DNA from: JAAURB01 sp049647265
Lineage (GTDB): Bacteria; Cyanobacteriota; Cyanobacteriia; Cyanobacteriales; Microcoleaceae
Reading direction: 5' to 3'
Length of the DNA: 64,000 bases
Assembly: GCA_049647265.1 (NCBI GenBank)
Contig: JBARXJ010000019.1
Location: forward strand, 16,229 to 80,228
Shown: positions 35,420 through 44,807 of the stretch, piece by piece
Layout: every line of letters starts with the position of its first letter
How positions within the stretch are numbered: the stretch's first letter is position 1
Program-made: the position numbers and the translations under genes
The notes under the pieces: model-generated
The model's input: only the letters and a program-made list of their open reading frames with translations
Told to the model about the DNA's origin: nothing
The model's database searches: none

Positions 35420-36310
35420 ATGTCTTCACACCTCAAACCTCTATCTTGGGAGGTTTTTGAATATCACATTGAACAGGTTGCTCCCAAGCGTAGTTTATAT
35501 TGTATTTGTATTTTTGTCTTAAATGAAGGTAAAAAGATTCAAACACAACTACAAAAAATGCAGAATATTGCTCAGAATATTGATATTATTATTGCCGATG
35601 GCGGGAGTACAGACGGCGCTTTAGCATTAGATTTTATCCGTTCTGTTGGCGTGCGAACTTTATTAACAAAACAAGGAAACGGAAAATTAAGCGCTCAAAT
35701 GCGGATGGCATTTGCCTATGCTTTGCAAGAAGGATACGAAGGAATTATTACAATTGATGGTAATAATAAAGATGACCCTAGGGCTATTCCAATATTTGCC
35801 AATAATTTACAAAAATACGATCATATTCAAGGTTCACGATTTATTCCCGGCGGACAAGCAATAAACACACCTTGGCTACGATATTGGGCAAGAAAATTAA
35901 TTCATGCACCCTTAATTTCTAGGGCTTCTAGTTTTGCTTATACAGATACAACGAATGGATTTCGCGGCTATAGCCGTCAATTATTAGTTGACCCTAAAGT
36001 TGCACCGTTTCGAGATGTATTTTGAGGTTATGAATTACATTATTATCTCGCGATTCGAGCCGCTTGTTTAAGGTATAAAATCACTGAATTACCTGTAACT
36101 CTGTGTTATCCCAAGCAAGGGGAAGTGCTAACAAAAATTAGTCCCATTCGGGAAATTTTAGGGGTATTTAAAACGTTATTAAAAGCTTTATTGCATCAAT
36201 TATATTCGCCTAAAAATGAAAATTTAAAACTAAAACATATTCAATACTTTAACTCTTATTGCCATCACATCGGTTCTTTTAATTATATTAATTGCAGCTC
36301 AATATCATAG
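35420..36310 (+). pseudogene. Glycosyltransferase family 2 (DPM1-like), interrupted by an in-frame stop
   Basis: From ATG 35420 the frame gives YCICIFVLNEGKKIQTQL, DIIIADGGSTDGALALDF, GIITIDGNNKDDP and HIQGSRFIPGGQA, all typical of GT2 glycosyltransferases (DXD-equivalent and acceptor loops). A TGA at 36023-36025 interrupts; the same frame then continues GYELHYYLAIRAACLRYKIT and LPVTLCYPKQGEV, the conserved C-terminal part, to a stop at 36308. A single substitution (CGA or TGG to TGA) explains it. The downstream membrane gene and PKS fragments are broken too, so the whole locus is decaying. Confidence 0.8.
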
Positions 36311-36803
36311 TTTAAACCTAGATTATAAGCCTTATAACGGTGCTTTTCAAACCTTTAATGCTATCCATCGGATCTTCGCTGGAGAACAACCGGGACGGGA
36401 CTTTAATCCCTATCTTGGGTTAGGAACAACATACATTAATGCAATTATTACATTTATTTGTGGAGGAAATTTTGCCGCCTCTCGGTTTAGTACAACCTTT
36501 TTAGCATTAACGTTTCATTTTATTAGTTTAGGAACCTTGTTTTTTACCCTAGGTTATAAATGGCGAAATGCTATTATTGGGTCTGCTATTATTATTGCAA
36601 TTTCTTTTGATTTAAATCATTACTTACCCATTTGGGAAATTGCCGCCCCTGGCAATAGTAATTTAAGTCTTCGTAGTGCCTTACCTGATCTTACAACTTT
36701 GATTGCTTATTTACTGTTTAAAAAATATCATCAAAAACCCAAATTATTTTATAGCTTAATGGGGGCTTTATTGGGCATTCAACCGTTATGGTATAATGAG
36801 TAG
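36216..36803 (+). pseudogene. Multi-span membrane protein, decayed (stops at codons 4 and 6 and at 36801)
   Basis: The frame from ATG 36216 has TAA at codons 4 and 6, then reads NIFNTLTLIAITSVLLIILI and continues as membrane protein: LNLDYKPYNGAFQTF, HRIFAGEQPGRDFNPYLGLG, LFFTLGYKWRNAIIGS and LPIWEIAAPGNSNLSLRSA. It ends at TAG 36801 with LLGIQPLWYNE, where the protein would have gone on; beyond it the sequence jumps to a PKS ketoreductase. Early stops are explicable as CAA to TAA. A glycan or polymer membrane enzyme is possible; I cannot name it. Confidence 0.65.
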
Positions 36804-36829
36804 GCAACAATTATTACTTTTCATCAGAC

Positions 36830-39213
36830 TTAATTACAGGGAGTTTGGGAGCATTAGGTTTACAAGTTGCCCGCTGGTTAGTCGAAGAAAAAGATGCTAA
36901 ACATTTAATTATGGTCGGTCGTCGTTCTCCCTCTAAGTTAGCAAAATAAACAATATAAAAATTAGAACAAACGGGCATAACTGTTGAAATTATCCAAGGG
37001 GATATTAGTGATGAAGAAGCCGTTAAAAAGATTATCGCAAATTCTGAAAATCTCAAAGGAATTATTCATGCCGCCGGGATTTTAGATGATGGTATTTTAG
37101 CGCAAATGAGTTGGCAACAGTTTTGGCAAGTGATGAAACCAAAAGTATTAGGGGCATAGTATTTACACGAAAAAACCCAACATTAAACCTTGACTTTTTT
37201 ATCTGTTTTTCTTCAATTGCTGCTGCATTAGGTTCTGCTGGTCAAGGAAATTATGCTGCTGCTAATGCCTTTTTAGATGGGTTAATGCATTACCGTCAAT
37301 CTCAAGGACTACCGGGTTTAAGCATCAATTGGGGACTGTGGGAAATTGGCATGGCGGCTCATTTAAATTCAGCCGAACGTTCCCGTTTAAGCAGTCAAGG
37401 TTTAAGAACAATTGAACCCAATCAAGGATTAACTATTTTATCTCAATTTTTAAATCAAAATACCCCGCAGGTTAGTATTTTTCCAGTCAATTGGGTGAAG
37501 TTTTTAGAACAATTACCCGGAGATAAAAATAATTCTCTATTTAAGCCAATTCAAAACACTATAAATTATTCATAAATTCGAGATAATAATACAGAAAAAA
37601 CAGATAGAATTCAAAATTAACCTTATAATAATTCTCAATTTACTCAAGACTCTTTAATTGAATATATTCGCGCTAAAGTGGCGAAAGTATTAGGATTTTC
37701 TTCTTCTGATGCGATTACACCCCAGGAAAACTTTGCTGATTTAGGGATGGATTCTTTAATGGCAACAGAACTAAAAAATAGCTTAGAATCTAGTTTAAAT
37801 TGCTCAATTCCTTTAACTTTAGCTTTTGATTATCCAACCGTTGAAGCGTTAGCAAATTATTTAGCGGGTTCGTCAGATTCGTCATGGGTTGTTAGTCATT
37901 CTTCATCAGAAACAGAAATACAAAATAACTCAAAAATAACCAACTCTATTAATAAAATAATAATAAAAATGATGCCTTAATAATAGGGAAAAAATATATT
38001 ACAAATAACGAATAATCAAGAAAAAATAACTAATCCTGAATTTTATCAATTTAACCAGATGAAAGAGTATGTGAATCTCAAACAAGATTTAGAACGGGCA
38101 GAGGCGTTAGGAAATCCCTTTTTAAATCTGTATCAAGGAACTGCTAAAAATACAATTATATTTGAAGGTCGAGAACTGATTCATTATTCCGGTTACAACT
38201 ATTTAGGGTTATCCGGTCATCCTATTATTAATCAAGCGGCACAAGCAGCGATTAACGAATACGGAACTTCTGTTTATGCCAGTCGAGTGTTATCTGGAGA
38301 ACGTCCAATTAATCGTCAATTATAACAAGAAATAGCTGATTTTATTGGAACAGAAGATTGCATTGTTTTTATTGGCGGCCATGCCACTAATGTTATGACT
38401 ATTGGTTATTTATTGGGTGAAAAAGATTTAGTGATTTGTGATGCGGCGGCACATAATAGTATCCGAGAAGGCTGCAAATTATCGGGTGCAACGCAGATGG
38501 AATTTCCTCATAATAATTACCCAGCATTAGAACAACTTCTAAATCAATATCGTCATCAATATGAAAAGGTTTTAATTGCAATTGAAGGGATTTATAGCGC
38601 TGATGGAGATATTGCTAACTTACCGGAAATTATTCAAATTAAACAGCATTACAAAGCCTGGTTAATGGTAGATGAAGCCCATTCTATCGGCGTTTTAGGT
38701 ACTCATGGACGAGGCATTAGTGAATACTTTAATATTAATCCCCAGGATGTGGATATTTGGATGGGAACTTTGAGTACATCTTTAGCCAGTTGTGGCGGTT
38801 ATATTGCGGGGTGCAAAGAATTAATTGAATACCTCAAATATACCGCGCCCGGTTTTGTTTTTAGTGTGGGGATGTCTCCGGCTAATACAGCGGCTTCCCT
38901 GGCGGCTTTACAACTGTTAAAAGATGAACCACACCGAGTCACTCAACTCAAAGCGCGATCGCAATACTTCCTCAATTTAGCACAGCAAAAAGGATTAAAT
39001 ACAGGCAAGAGTCAAAACTCTCCTATTATCCCTATCATTGTGGGAGAACCCGCTAAAGCCGTTCAACTCTCTCAGCGACTTTTACAGGTAGGAATTAATG
39101 TTCAGCCGATGGTTTACCCCTCTGTTCCCTATGATGCCGCTCGTTTACGCTTCTTCTTAAGCTGTTTGCATACCCCTGAACAAATTCAGTTAACCCTAAA
39201 GAATCTGTCATAG
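36830..39213 (+). pseudogene. Type I PKS remnant: ketoreductase - ACP - alpha-oxoamine synthase (AONS-like), multiply interrupted
   Basis: Order: a KR domain starting LITGSLGALGLQVARW, where the usual TGGLG has a Ser. Next come SENLKGIIHAAGILDDGILA, SAGQGNYAAANAFLDGLMHY and INWGLWEIGM, then an ACP with NFADLGMDSLMATELKNSLE. From 38059 a PLP-dependent alpha-oxoamine synthase follows: NYLGLSGHP, VDEAHSIGVLGTHGRG and LSTSLASCGGYIAG. Stops lie at 36947, 36956, 37157, 37573, 37618, 37978-37986 (three in a row) and 38323, with one frameshift near 37185. From there to the end everything is one frame. Upstream KS-AT domains are absent. The PLP lysine site reads ST instead of SK, so even the longest piece (38395-39213) would be inactive. 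Confidence 0.85.
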
Positions 39214-39215
39214 GC

Positions 39216-41018
39216 TTATGTTTCGGCTAACTCATAGCAAGGGGTAAGAGAGTCCGTCGAGCGTTGTATTGTCATCGGTAAACGCATTTTAAACCGCGAT
39301 CCTTTACCTGTTTGACTATCAGCTAAGGTTAATTCACCCCCCATCAGCCGACAAAAATGACGACTAATTGCTAGTCCTAAACCTGTTCCGCCATAACGAT
39401 TAGGTGTGGTAGAATCGGCTTGAATAAATGCTTCAAACACTCGTTGTTGTTGTTGGGGAGACATTCCAATTCCTGTATCTTGAACAACAAAATAAATCCA
39501 AGCCTGACTCTCGGCTGAAGTTTGACTTGAATCTAAATAAACGGTTAAAGTAATTTGTCCTTTCTGAGTAAATTTAGCGGCATTACTCAGCAAATTTAAT
39601 AACACTTGCTTTACTTTGGTCGAGTCAGTGTGTATCGTCTCTTGAGGAAAGTGATAATTCACTTCTAAAGTGTTTTCATTCTGAGACATCAGCGGTTTAA
39701 CCGTTGCCACAATATGATCAATTAACTGTTTTAAGTTAAACGTTTCTGGGTATATATTCATTCTCCCAGCTTCAATTTTAGAAAGATCTAAAATATCATT
39801 AATCAAAGACAGTAAATGTCTTCCCGCTGTATTAATCATTTTCAAATCTTCGATCATCTCTGTCTGACCTAGATCTTCAGCATCATCACATAACATCTCG
39901 CTATACCCTAAAATGGCATTTAAAGGCGTTCGTAATTCATGACTCATATTCGCTAAAAATTGACTTTTAGCAACACTGGCTTGATCTGCGGTTGTTTTCG
40001 CTTGTTGAAGCTGTTGGATGTGTTGAGTGACTTGATCGAATGAATCATCAAGTGCGCTAGCGAGAGTATGAATTTCAGCCGGTTTATGTTCCGTTGGCGA
40101 TCGCCATTCTAAATTTAATTCTCGAGCCATTTGCTGAACTTTTTGCGTCAATTGATTGAGGGGAGCCGACAAAGTTTTGGTCACAGTAAAGCTGACAATT
40201 CCCACTAAAATCATAGACAATAGAAGACTCAATCCGGCGATCCATTGTCCGAGTTTTTCTCCTTGTTCTAGATTGAGTTGTCCTTGCAATTGTTGTTGTT
40301 TAACTTCCTTGAGCAGCGTTGTAATTTCTTGATTTAACTGTTGTAAAGATTGCAGAAAAGCAGCATTGGCGGTTTGTATCGCTTGAGACTGACCTTTAGA
40401 CAGTGGTAAATTGCGCTCTGAATTTGTCGCTTCAATCTCGATGTTTTGATCTTGTAAATAGCTTTCAACTAAACTAATATAGTTCTGAAATACGTTCTGT
40501 AACGCTTCTAAATCAATCTCCTCGCTGGGTAAATACTGATTAACTTGAGCTTGAATTTCATCAATTAACTTTCTCGCTTCGAGGACATGATTTTCCAGGG
40601 AGGTTCGTTCAAGATGCCATTGCTGACCATCCGTTGGGGTATCTGCCAAACGCAAACGATAAATTTCAGCTTGTAGGGTGGCTGTTCTTAAGCGGGTGAG
40701 CCGATCGGTCTGCATCTCTGCTACCGTCAGTTGCTCAAAGTGATAAACCCGGCTATAGTAGCCGACTCCCACACCTGCTACTGCACCCATTAAGCCTAAC
40801 CCCACCGAAACCCAATATCCCCAATTCGTGATTTGATGCAGCTTCGTGCGATCGGCATTGGGTTGATTTCGTCGAGTCAGACGAGAAGAATAATGGTTCA
40901 ACGGTGAGACTTCGCTAAATTTGTGCTGAAGCTCTTGAGAAGAGAATGAGTTTTGAGAAGGGTCAGCAGCCATAGATGTTCGAGAAGCGATCTGCTTAGG
41001 GGTTAGACGAATCGACAT
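39216..41018 (-). CDS. Sensor histidine kinase with HAMP-type linker
   Basis: This 600-residue kinase has a long polar N-terminal cytoplasmic region, a TM helix near residues 70-90, a periplasmic helical sensor to about 255, a second TM near 258-280, a HAMP-like linker, a HisKA box FLANMSHELRTPLNAILGYS, and an ATPase module with N box LLNLLSNAAKFTQKG, G1 DTGIGMSPQ and G2 GGTGLGLAISRHFCRLMGGE. All catalytic motifs are intact. There is no receiver in the protein or next to it; the orphan receiver at 34559 is on the opposite strand. The stop lies 2 bp from the end of the decayed PKS locus on the other strand. The signal is unknown. Confidence 0.93.
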   Translation of the reverse strand: MSIRLTPKQIASRTSMAADPSQNSFSSQELQHKFSEVSPLNHYSSRLTRRNQPNADRTKLHQITNWGYWVSVGLGLMGAVAGVGVGYYSRVYHFEQLTVAEMQTDRLTRLRTATLQAEIYRLRLADTPTDGQQWHLERTSLENHVLEARKLIDEIQAQVNQYLPSEEIDLEALQNVFQNYISLVESYLQDQNIEIEATNSERNLPLSKGQSQAIQTANAAFLQSLQQLNQEITTLLKEVKQQQLQGQLNLEQGEKLGQWIAGLSLLLSMILVGIVSFTVTKTLSAPLNQLTQKVQQMARELNLEWRSPTEHKPAEIHTLASALDDSFDQVTQHIQQLQQAKTTADQASVAKSQFLANMSHELRTPLNAILGYSEMLCDDAEDLGQTEMIEDLKMINTAGRHLLSLINDILDLSKIEAGRMNIYPETFNLKQLIDHIVATVKPLMSQNENTLEVNYHFPQETIHTDSTKVKQVLLNLLSNAAKFTQKGQITLTVYLDSSQTSAESQAWIYFVVQDTGIGMSPQQQQRVFEAFIQADSTTPNRYGGTGLGLAISRHFCRLMGGELTLADSQTGKGSRFKMRLPMTIQRSTDSLTPCYELAET

Positions 41019-42189
41019 CTTTTACTCTAAGAGGTTAGATGTGAGCAAATTGAGTATCAAAACACTGTTCTTGGCAAAGATTTACCCTTGGGGAATAATT
41101 TTCCCTTAAAGATTAATCTTTCTGCTCGAGTTTGAAACTGTTGTTGTGTTGATCTTCCCACTGAATCGCTCTACTACAATTAAAAAAAGTTAATTGAATC
41201 GAATGTGCTCTACTGAAATTGAGATCGGATATAAATTATGGGGTAATACCCCTTTCAATATTTTGAGCATAATTCAGTAGAGATGCAAGGGTTATGAAAA
41301 TTTTCTCATATTTGAACCGAGTCTGGAAGATAAAAATTTTTCTCTTGGCCCTACTCAACTCAAGATTAACAGCGCGGAGATAGATCTGTTATAACAAACT
41401 CAGAAAATTAAGACAGCCTGTTGGAGTATTCTGGCGGCTAGGCGGCTCAATGAATCGGTACAGATTTTGCTGCGCGATCGCGATTGAATCAATAAAACGG
41501 CTACACTCAGATGATGTTTAAACACCTTCACGCTACACCGACTCTCCTACGCGCTGCCTGAGTTGAGGGACAACGCCCTCATCATTACACTAAAAATACA
41601 GGATAATAAAAGTGGCTACAATCGGCCTTAAAAATTTATTAACAAAAGTACAATTGCAGGTTGTAGCGATCTATGGTAAGTTATATAGCCTAGGGCAATT
41701 CATGCCTAATCTTCCCCCCGAACTGCCTGATGCTTTTAAATCAGGTTAGATTCCAGAAGTCTAGGACATTACTATAAGAATTTTGTTGAGTCTTTAGTTC
41801 TAGGAGGAAAATTAAGATCTACTTATATTGGCTTCTGGCCAACTTTTTCCCTCAACTCTAAAAATGAGTTCGCAATAAAACAAGCTGTTCATAAAAATTA
41901 GCATCAGTATCTCAGCTTGCTTTTAATCTCTCTTTTTTGGCCTTTCAGTCAACTTTTGTAGGATTGTTTACTGAAAAGTCCTAATAATCCATACAAATTA
42001 TATAACACTTTTGTCAACTTTTGGGTAAAAGTTGGGAATACTAAAAGCTGTCACATTTTGTTATACAAAAGATAGGTGAAATTGTATTCACTTATACTGA
42101 CAAAAACCCTTCCCTAATCCAGATTTTTCGAGTATCATAAGATACTGATGCCAAAAACACCATAGGCAAATACGCCAAGAGGGCGAATT
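41019..42189. other. Intergenic region, 1.17 kb, with a possible 45-residue gene
   Basis: The longest spacer in the window. It holds a candidate small gene at 41612-41749, listed separately, and a HIP1 core near 41475. The part from 41750 to 42189 is AT-rich and probably carries the DUF4327 promoter. I see no known RNA gene. Confidence 0.5.
41612..41749 (+). CDS. Possible 45-residue small protein
   Basis: A GTG at 41612, with AGGA eight bases upstream, opens a 45-codon frame: VATIGLKNLLTKVQLQVVAI, then YGKLYSLGQFMPNLPPELPD and AFKSG before TAG. The amphipathic N-terminal helix and the proline-rich acidic end look protein-like rather than random, and the frame is free of rare composition. There is no recognised family, and it could be a chance frame. 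It is too short for usual gene finders. Confidence 0.35.
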   Translation: MATIGLKNLLTKVQLQVVAIYGKLYSLGQFMPNLPPELPDAFKSG

Positions 42190-42414
42190 ATGACTTACAC
42201 CACTGTCCAATACTCACTAGATATTATCCGTGACGAAGCGCGTGAACTCGTTAGCAAAGGAGTGATCAGCCGTCAACAACCCATTTATACACTTTGTCAA
42301 TACATTCCAGCTCGTGACTGGGTTGGTGTTGAAGAGGAGTTAGAAGATTGTGATTATCTACTACGAGATCGCATTGGAGACTTAATTGGTTGTGAAAAGT
42401 GGGACAATGACTAA
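42190..42414 (+). CDS. DUF4327 family protein
   Basis: This 74-residue protein (MTYTTVQYSLDIIRDEAREL start) has GVISRQQPIYTLCQYIPARD in the middle and LLRDRIGDLIGCEKWDND at the end, matching the DUF4327 family restricted to cyanobacteria. The function is unknown. A long untranslated leader precedes it. It appears monocistronic, with an AGAGGGCG ribosome-like site upstream. Confidence 0.85.
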   Translation: MTYTTVQYSLDIIRDEARELVSKGVISRQQPIYTLCQYIPARDWVGVEEELEDCDYLLRDRIGDLIGCEKWDND

Positions 42415-42844
42415 TCCCATTTGCTGATAACTTCCTAATAGAAGTTTAAATTGTTCAAAGTTTATGTATTCTACCGTTGAAACTCAACACAACTCCTATA
42501 GTGGATTGGGTTGCACCGAGTAGGAAGAACTTAACGGAGTCGAGGAATTAGCGATTCTCTCTATTACGGGGGAGTAGTTGTTGATTACTATCCGCATCAC
42601 ATCTACCTAACAGATTCAGTGCAACTCAGTTCATCTATTCCGTAAAGATAAAAAGTACGATAACACAATTTAAGTGTTACGCTAAACTCAATTTAAAATC
42701 AGGTTAAATTTCAATTTAGCCAATCTCAATTAAACAAAAACCGCTCAGATACCAAAGATAACAATTATCACATACTTATTGACTTGCTCACCCGACCTCA
42801 CTCTATTTAATTTAGAGGTTAAGGTGAGCAATTTCAGTAGAAGA
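42415..42844. other. Intergenic region, 430 bp, with a stem-loop near its right end
   Basis: The spacer lies between convergent genes. A stem TTGCTCACC (42784) / GGTGAGCAA (42831) stands just outside the stop of the gene at 42845. The rest shows no gene. Confidence 0.5.
42784..42831 (-). terminator. Stem-loop downstream of the gene at 42845, possible terminator
   Basis: TTGCTCACC pairs perfectly with GGTGAGCAA, and an inner ACCTC/GAGGT pair extends it. It lies 14 bp past the stop on the minus strand. The T-run is weak, so termination is tentative. Confidence 0.5.
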
Positions 42845-43231
42845 TCAATCTTTTAAGTTTTCTAAATCAGAACGAAGATCGGCAATTTCTTTAGTTAAGT
42901 CTTGAATTTCTGCAACCGAACCCGCGTCAGGCGTAGTCGGGCTAGACGGGGTTGTGACTTGAACTGATGAGGGGGAAGTCGGTTCAGTCGGGCGAGTAAA
43001 ACCGCCAGATTGTTGATTCATCAAAGATTCAATAAATCGACGGGCTTCATGTTCAGTGATTTCGCCTTTAGCAGCCCATTCCTCGGCGAGTTGACTCAGT
43101 TCAGATTGGACTTTTTCTAAATTCTCGTTTCGTTTTTGAGCATCTTGCAACATTTCAACCAAAGAGGAGGTTGCACCCAGGGTAACACGGAATCCTGTTT
43201 GAAGGATTTGAGTCAAATTGTCAACATTCAT
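42845..43231 (-). CDS. Conserved cyanobacterial protein, phasin-like/coiled coil
   Basis: This 128-residue protein starts MNVDNLTQILQTGFRVTLGA and has an amphipathic helix SSLVEMLQDAQKRNENLEKV, an EHEARRFIESLMNQQ motif, a Pro/Ser/Thr-rich linker and a C-terminal coiled coil IADLRSDLENLKD. The layout resembles phasin-like or polyhydroxyalkanoate-regulator small proteins in cyanobacteria, but I cannot confirm it. The gene at 43448, on the same strand, lies 216 bp upstream, so a shared transcript is possible. Confidence 0.72.
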   Translation of the reverse strand: MNVDNLTQILQTGFRVTLGATSSLVEMLQDAQKRNENLEKVQSELSQLAEEWAAKGEITEHEARRFIESLMNQQSGGFTRPTEPTSPSSVQVTTPSSPTTPDAGSVAEIQDLTKEIADLRSDLENLKD

Positions 43232-43447
43232 GAGAGCTAAGAATTAAATTAGAAGTTAGGAATATAGAATTGACAACGATATCGTTGACCGTTTGAGTTC
43301 TTATTCTAACACTATGTTTTACAGAAAACGATACGGAATTTACCACTTAGGGTTCATGGGGGGTAAATAGGCATTGACTAGGCGGCGGATGATACCAGAT
43401 AGATTCTAACTAACGTTGATAGGATATCATTTCCACGATTAACGCCG

Positions 43448-43792
43448 TTAAACTTGTTCTAGATATTGATTGACATCTTCTAAGATGCGGGTGAGTTCAG
43501 CTTCGCTATTGACTTTAATTCGATCATCGCGTACCGTCACTAAGACTTTAGCCGCAAAGGGACTGGGCCAAATATTGGGATTGCAGAACACTTCCAGGAA
43601 AACATCGCCCATGTATTGATATTCTACAGGTTTTTGGGGGGTCGGCTTCCCTGGAGTCGTCCGGGCTGCAACGACTTTGAGTTTATCCATCAATTCTGTT
43701 AAAGTTGCCTTTAAATCCTGCGCCGCTTCTTTTGTAAAACGTAGAGAAACAGAACCTTGAATTAAGTTAAGGGTCAGAGGAGGAGCAGACAT
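43448..43792 (-). CDS. Conserved cyanobacterial protein of unknown function
   Basis: This 114-residue protein begins MSAPPLTLNLIQGSVSLRFT and shows KEAAQDLKATLTELMDKLKV, a variable linker, YQYMGDVFLEVFCNPNIWPS and a terminal helix ILEDVNQYLEQV. No family name comes to mind, and no signal or TM is seen. It lies 137 bp after the pstB stop on the same strand, so it may or may not belong to that transcript. Confidence 0.75.
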   Translation of the reverse strand: MSAPPLTLNLIQGSVSLRFTKEAAQDLKATLTELMDKLKVVAARTTPGKPTPQKPVEYQYMGDVFLEVFCNPNIWPSPFAAKVLVTVRDDRIKVNSEAELTRILEDVNQYLEQV

Positions 43793-43929
43793 AATGATTG
43801 ATGATGCAATTTGTACAACAAGATCTCAGATCAGATTGTACCTTGGCGGTTGATTCTGGTAACGATCTACTCAAAAAATTTATATTCTGATCTGTTCTGC
43901 TCCAGCGTAATATTAAATTCTGAGAGTGA

Positions 43930-44754
43930 TTAACCAAAGCGACCCGTAATATAATCTTGTGTACTGGCTTGGGTTGGGCTTTGGAACATTTGTGTGGTTG
44001 AACCAAATTCCACCATATGACCAATACGGCTTTCATCTGTATTGAAAAAGGCGGTATAGTTAGACACCCTCGAGGCTTGCTGCATATTGTGCGTCACAAT
44101 CACAATCGTTAAATGTTCACTGAGTTGATAAATTAATTCCTCAATTTTTATGGTAGAAATCGGGTCTAAAGCCGAACACGGTTCATCCATTAATAATACT
44201 TTCGGCTGTACTGCTAAAGCGCGGGCGATACAAAGTCGTTGCTGTTGACCCCCCGATAACCCTAAAGCAGACTGTTTGAGTTTGTCTTTCACCTCATCCC
44301 ACAACGCCGCATTCTTCAGCGCCCTTTCCACTGCTTCATCAAGTTCGACTCGGTTCTTGCCGCCCATGAGTCGAATGCCATAAGCCACATTATCATAAAT
44401 GCTATTAGGAAACGGATTCGGGCGCTGAAAAACCATACCAATTTGACGACGAAGGCGGTTAATATTAACGCGCTGACTGTAGATATTTTGGCCGAATAAT
44501 TCAACGCTTCCGGTGACACGAACAACTCCTTCTAATTCAGCAATGCGGTTAAGCGCTTTAAGAAAGGTGGATTTCCCACAACCCGACGGCCCAATCATCG
44601 CAGTCACCTGATTGGGATAAATATTCATCGAAACATGGTCTAAAACTTTATGAGTTCCGTAATAAAAACTTAAATCTCTAACTTCGATTGCGGGCTGAAC
44701 TTGAGCTGAATCTAAAGTTTCGATGGGAACGTTATTGTTAATTTTATCAAACAT
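43930..44754 (-). CDS. pstB: Phosphate ABC transporter ATPase PstB
   Basis: This 274-residue ABC ATPase has Walker A MIGPSGCGKSTFLKALNRI, the Q-loop region VFQRPNPFPNSIYDNVAYGI, signature ALGLSGGQQQRLCIARALA, Walker B VLLMDEPCSALDPIST and H-loop VIVTHNMQQASR. The NRI and RPNPFP motifs and the MVEFG late segment are those of PstB. It energises phosphate uptake with PstA and PstC at the cytoplasmic face. It is the last of pstS-pstC-pstA-pstB on the minus strand, with a 53-bp gap after pstA. Confidence 0.96.
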   Translation of the reverse strand: MFDKINNNVPIETLDSAQVQPAIEVRDLSFYYGTHKVLDHVSMNIYPNQVTAMIGPSGCGKSTFLKALNRIAELEGVVRVTGSVELFGQNIYSQRVNINRLRRQIGMVFQRPNPFPNSIYDNVAYGIRLMGGKNRVELDEAVERALKNAALWDEVKDKLKQSALGLSGGQQQRLCIARALAVQPKVLLMDEPCSALDPISTIKIEELIYQLSEHLTIVIVTHNMQQASRVSNYTAFFNTDESRIGHMVEFGSTTQMFQSPTQASTQDYITGRFG

Positions 44755-44807
44755 TATTAAAGTTAAGAATAATATGTTTTTAATAAATAGAACAGATAGA
44801 AAATACT

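Noticed and set aside
36830..38325. TAA/TAG used as a sense codon for Gln (alternative genetic code or recoding) in the PKS region
   Set aside because: Tempting because so many stops replace Gln, but the same locus has TGA, a TGG-type TAG, a frameshift, a missing KS-AT part and a lost PLP lysine. Neighbouring genes use normal stops. Ordinary decay explains it.
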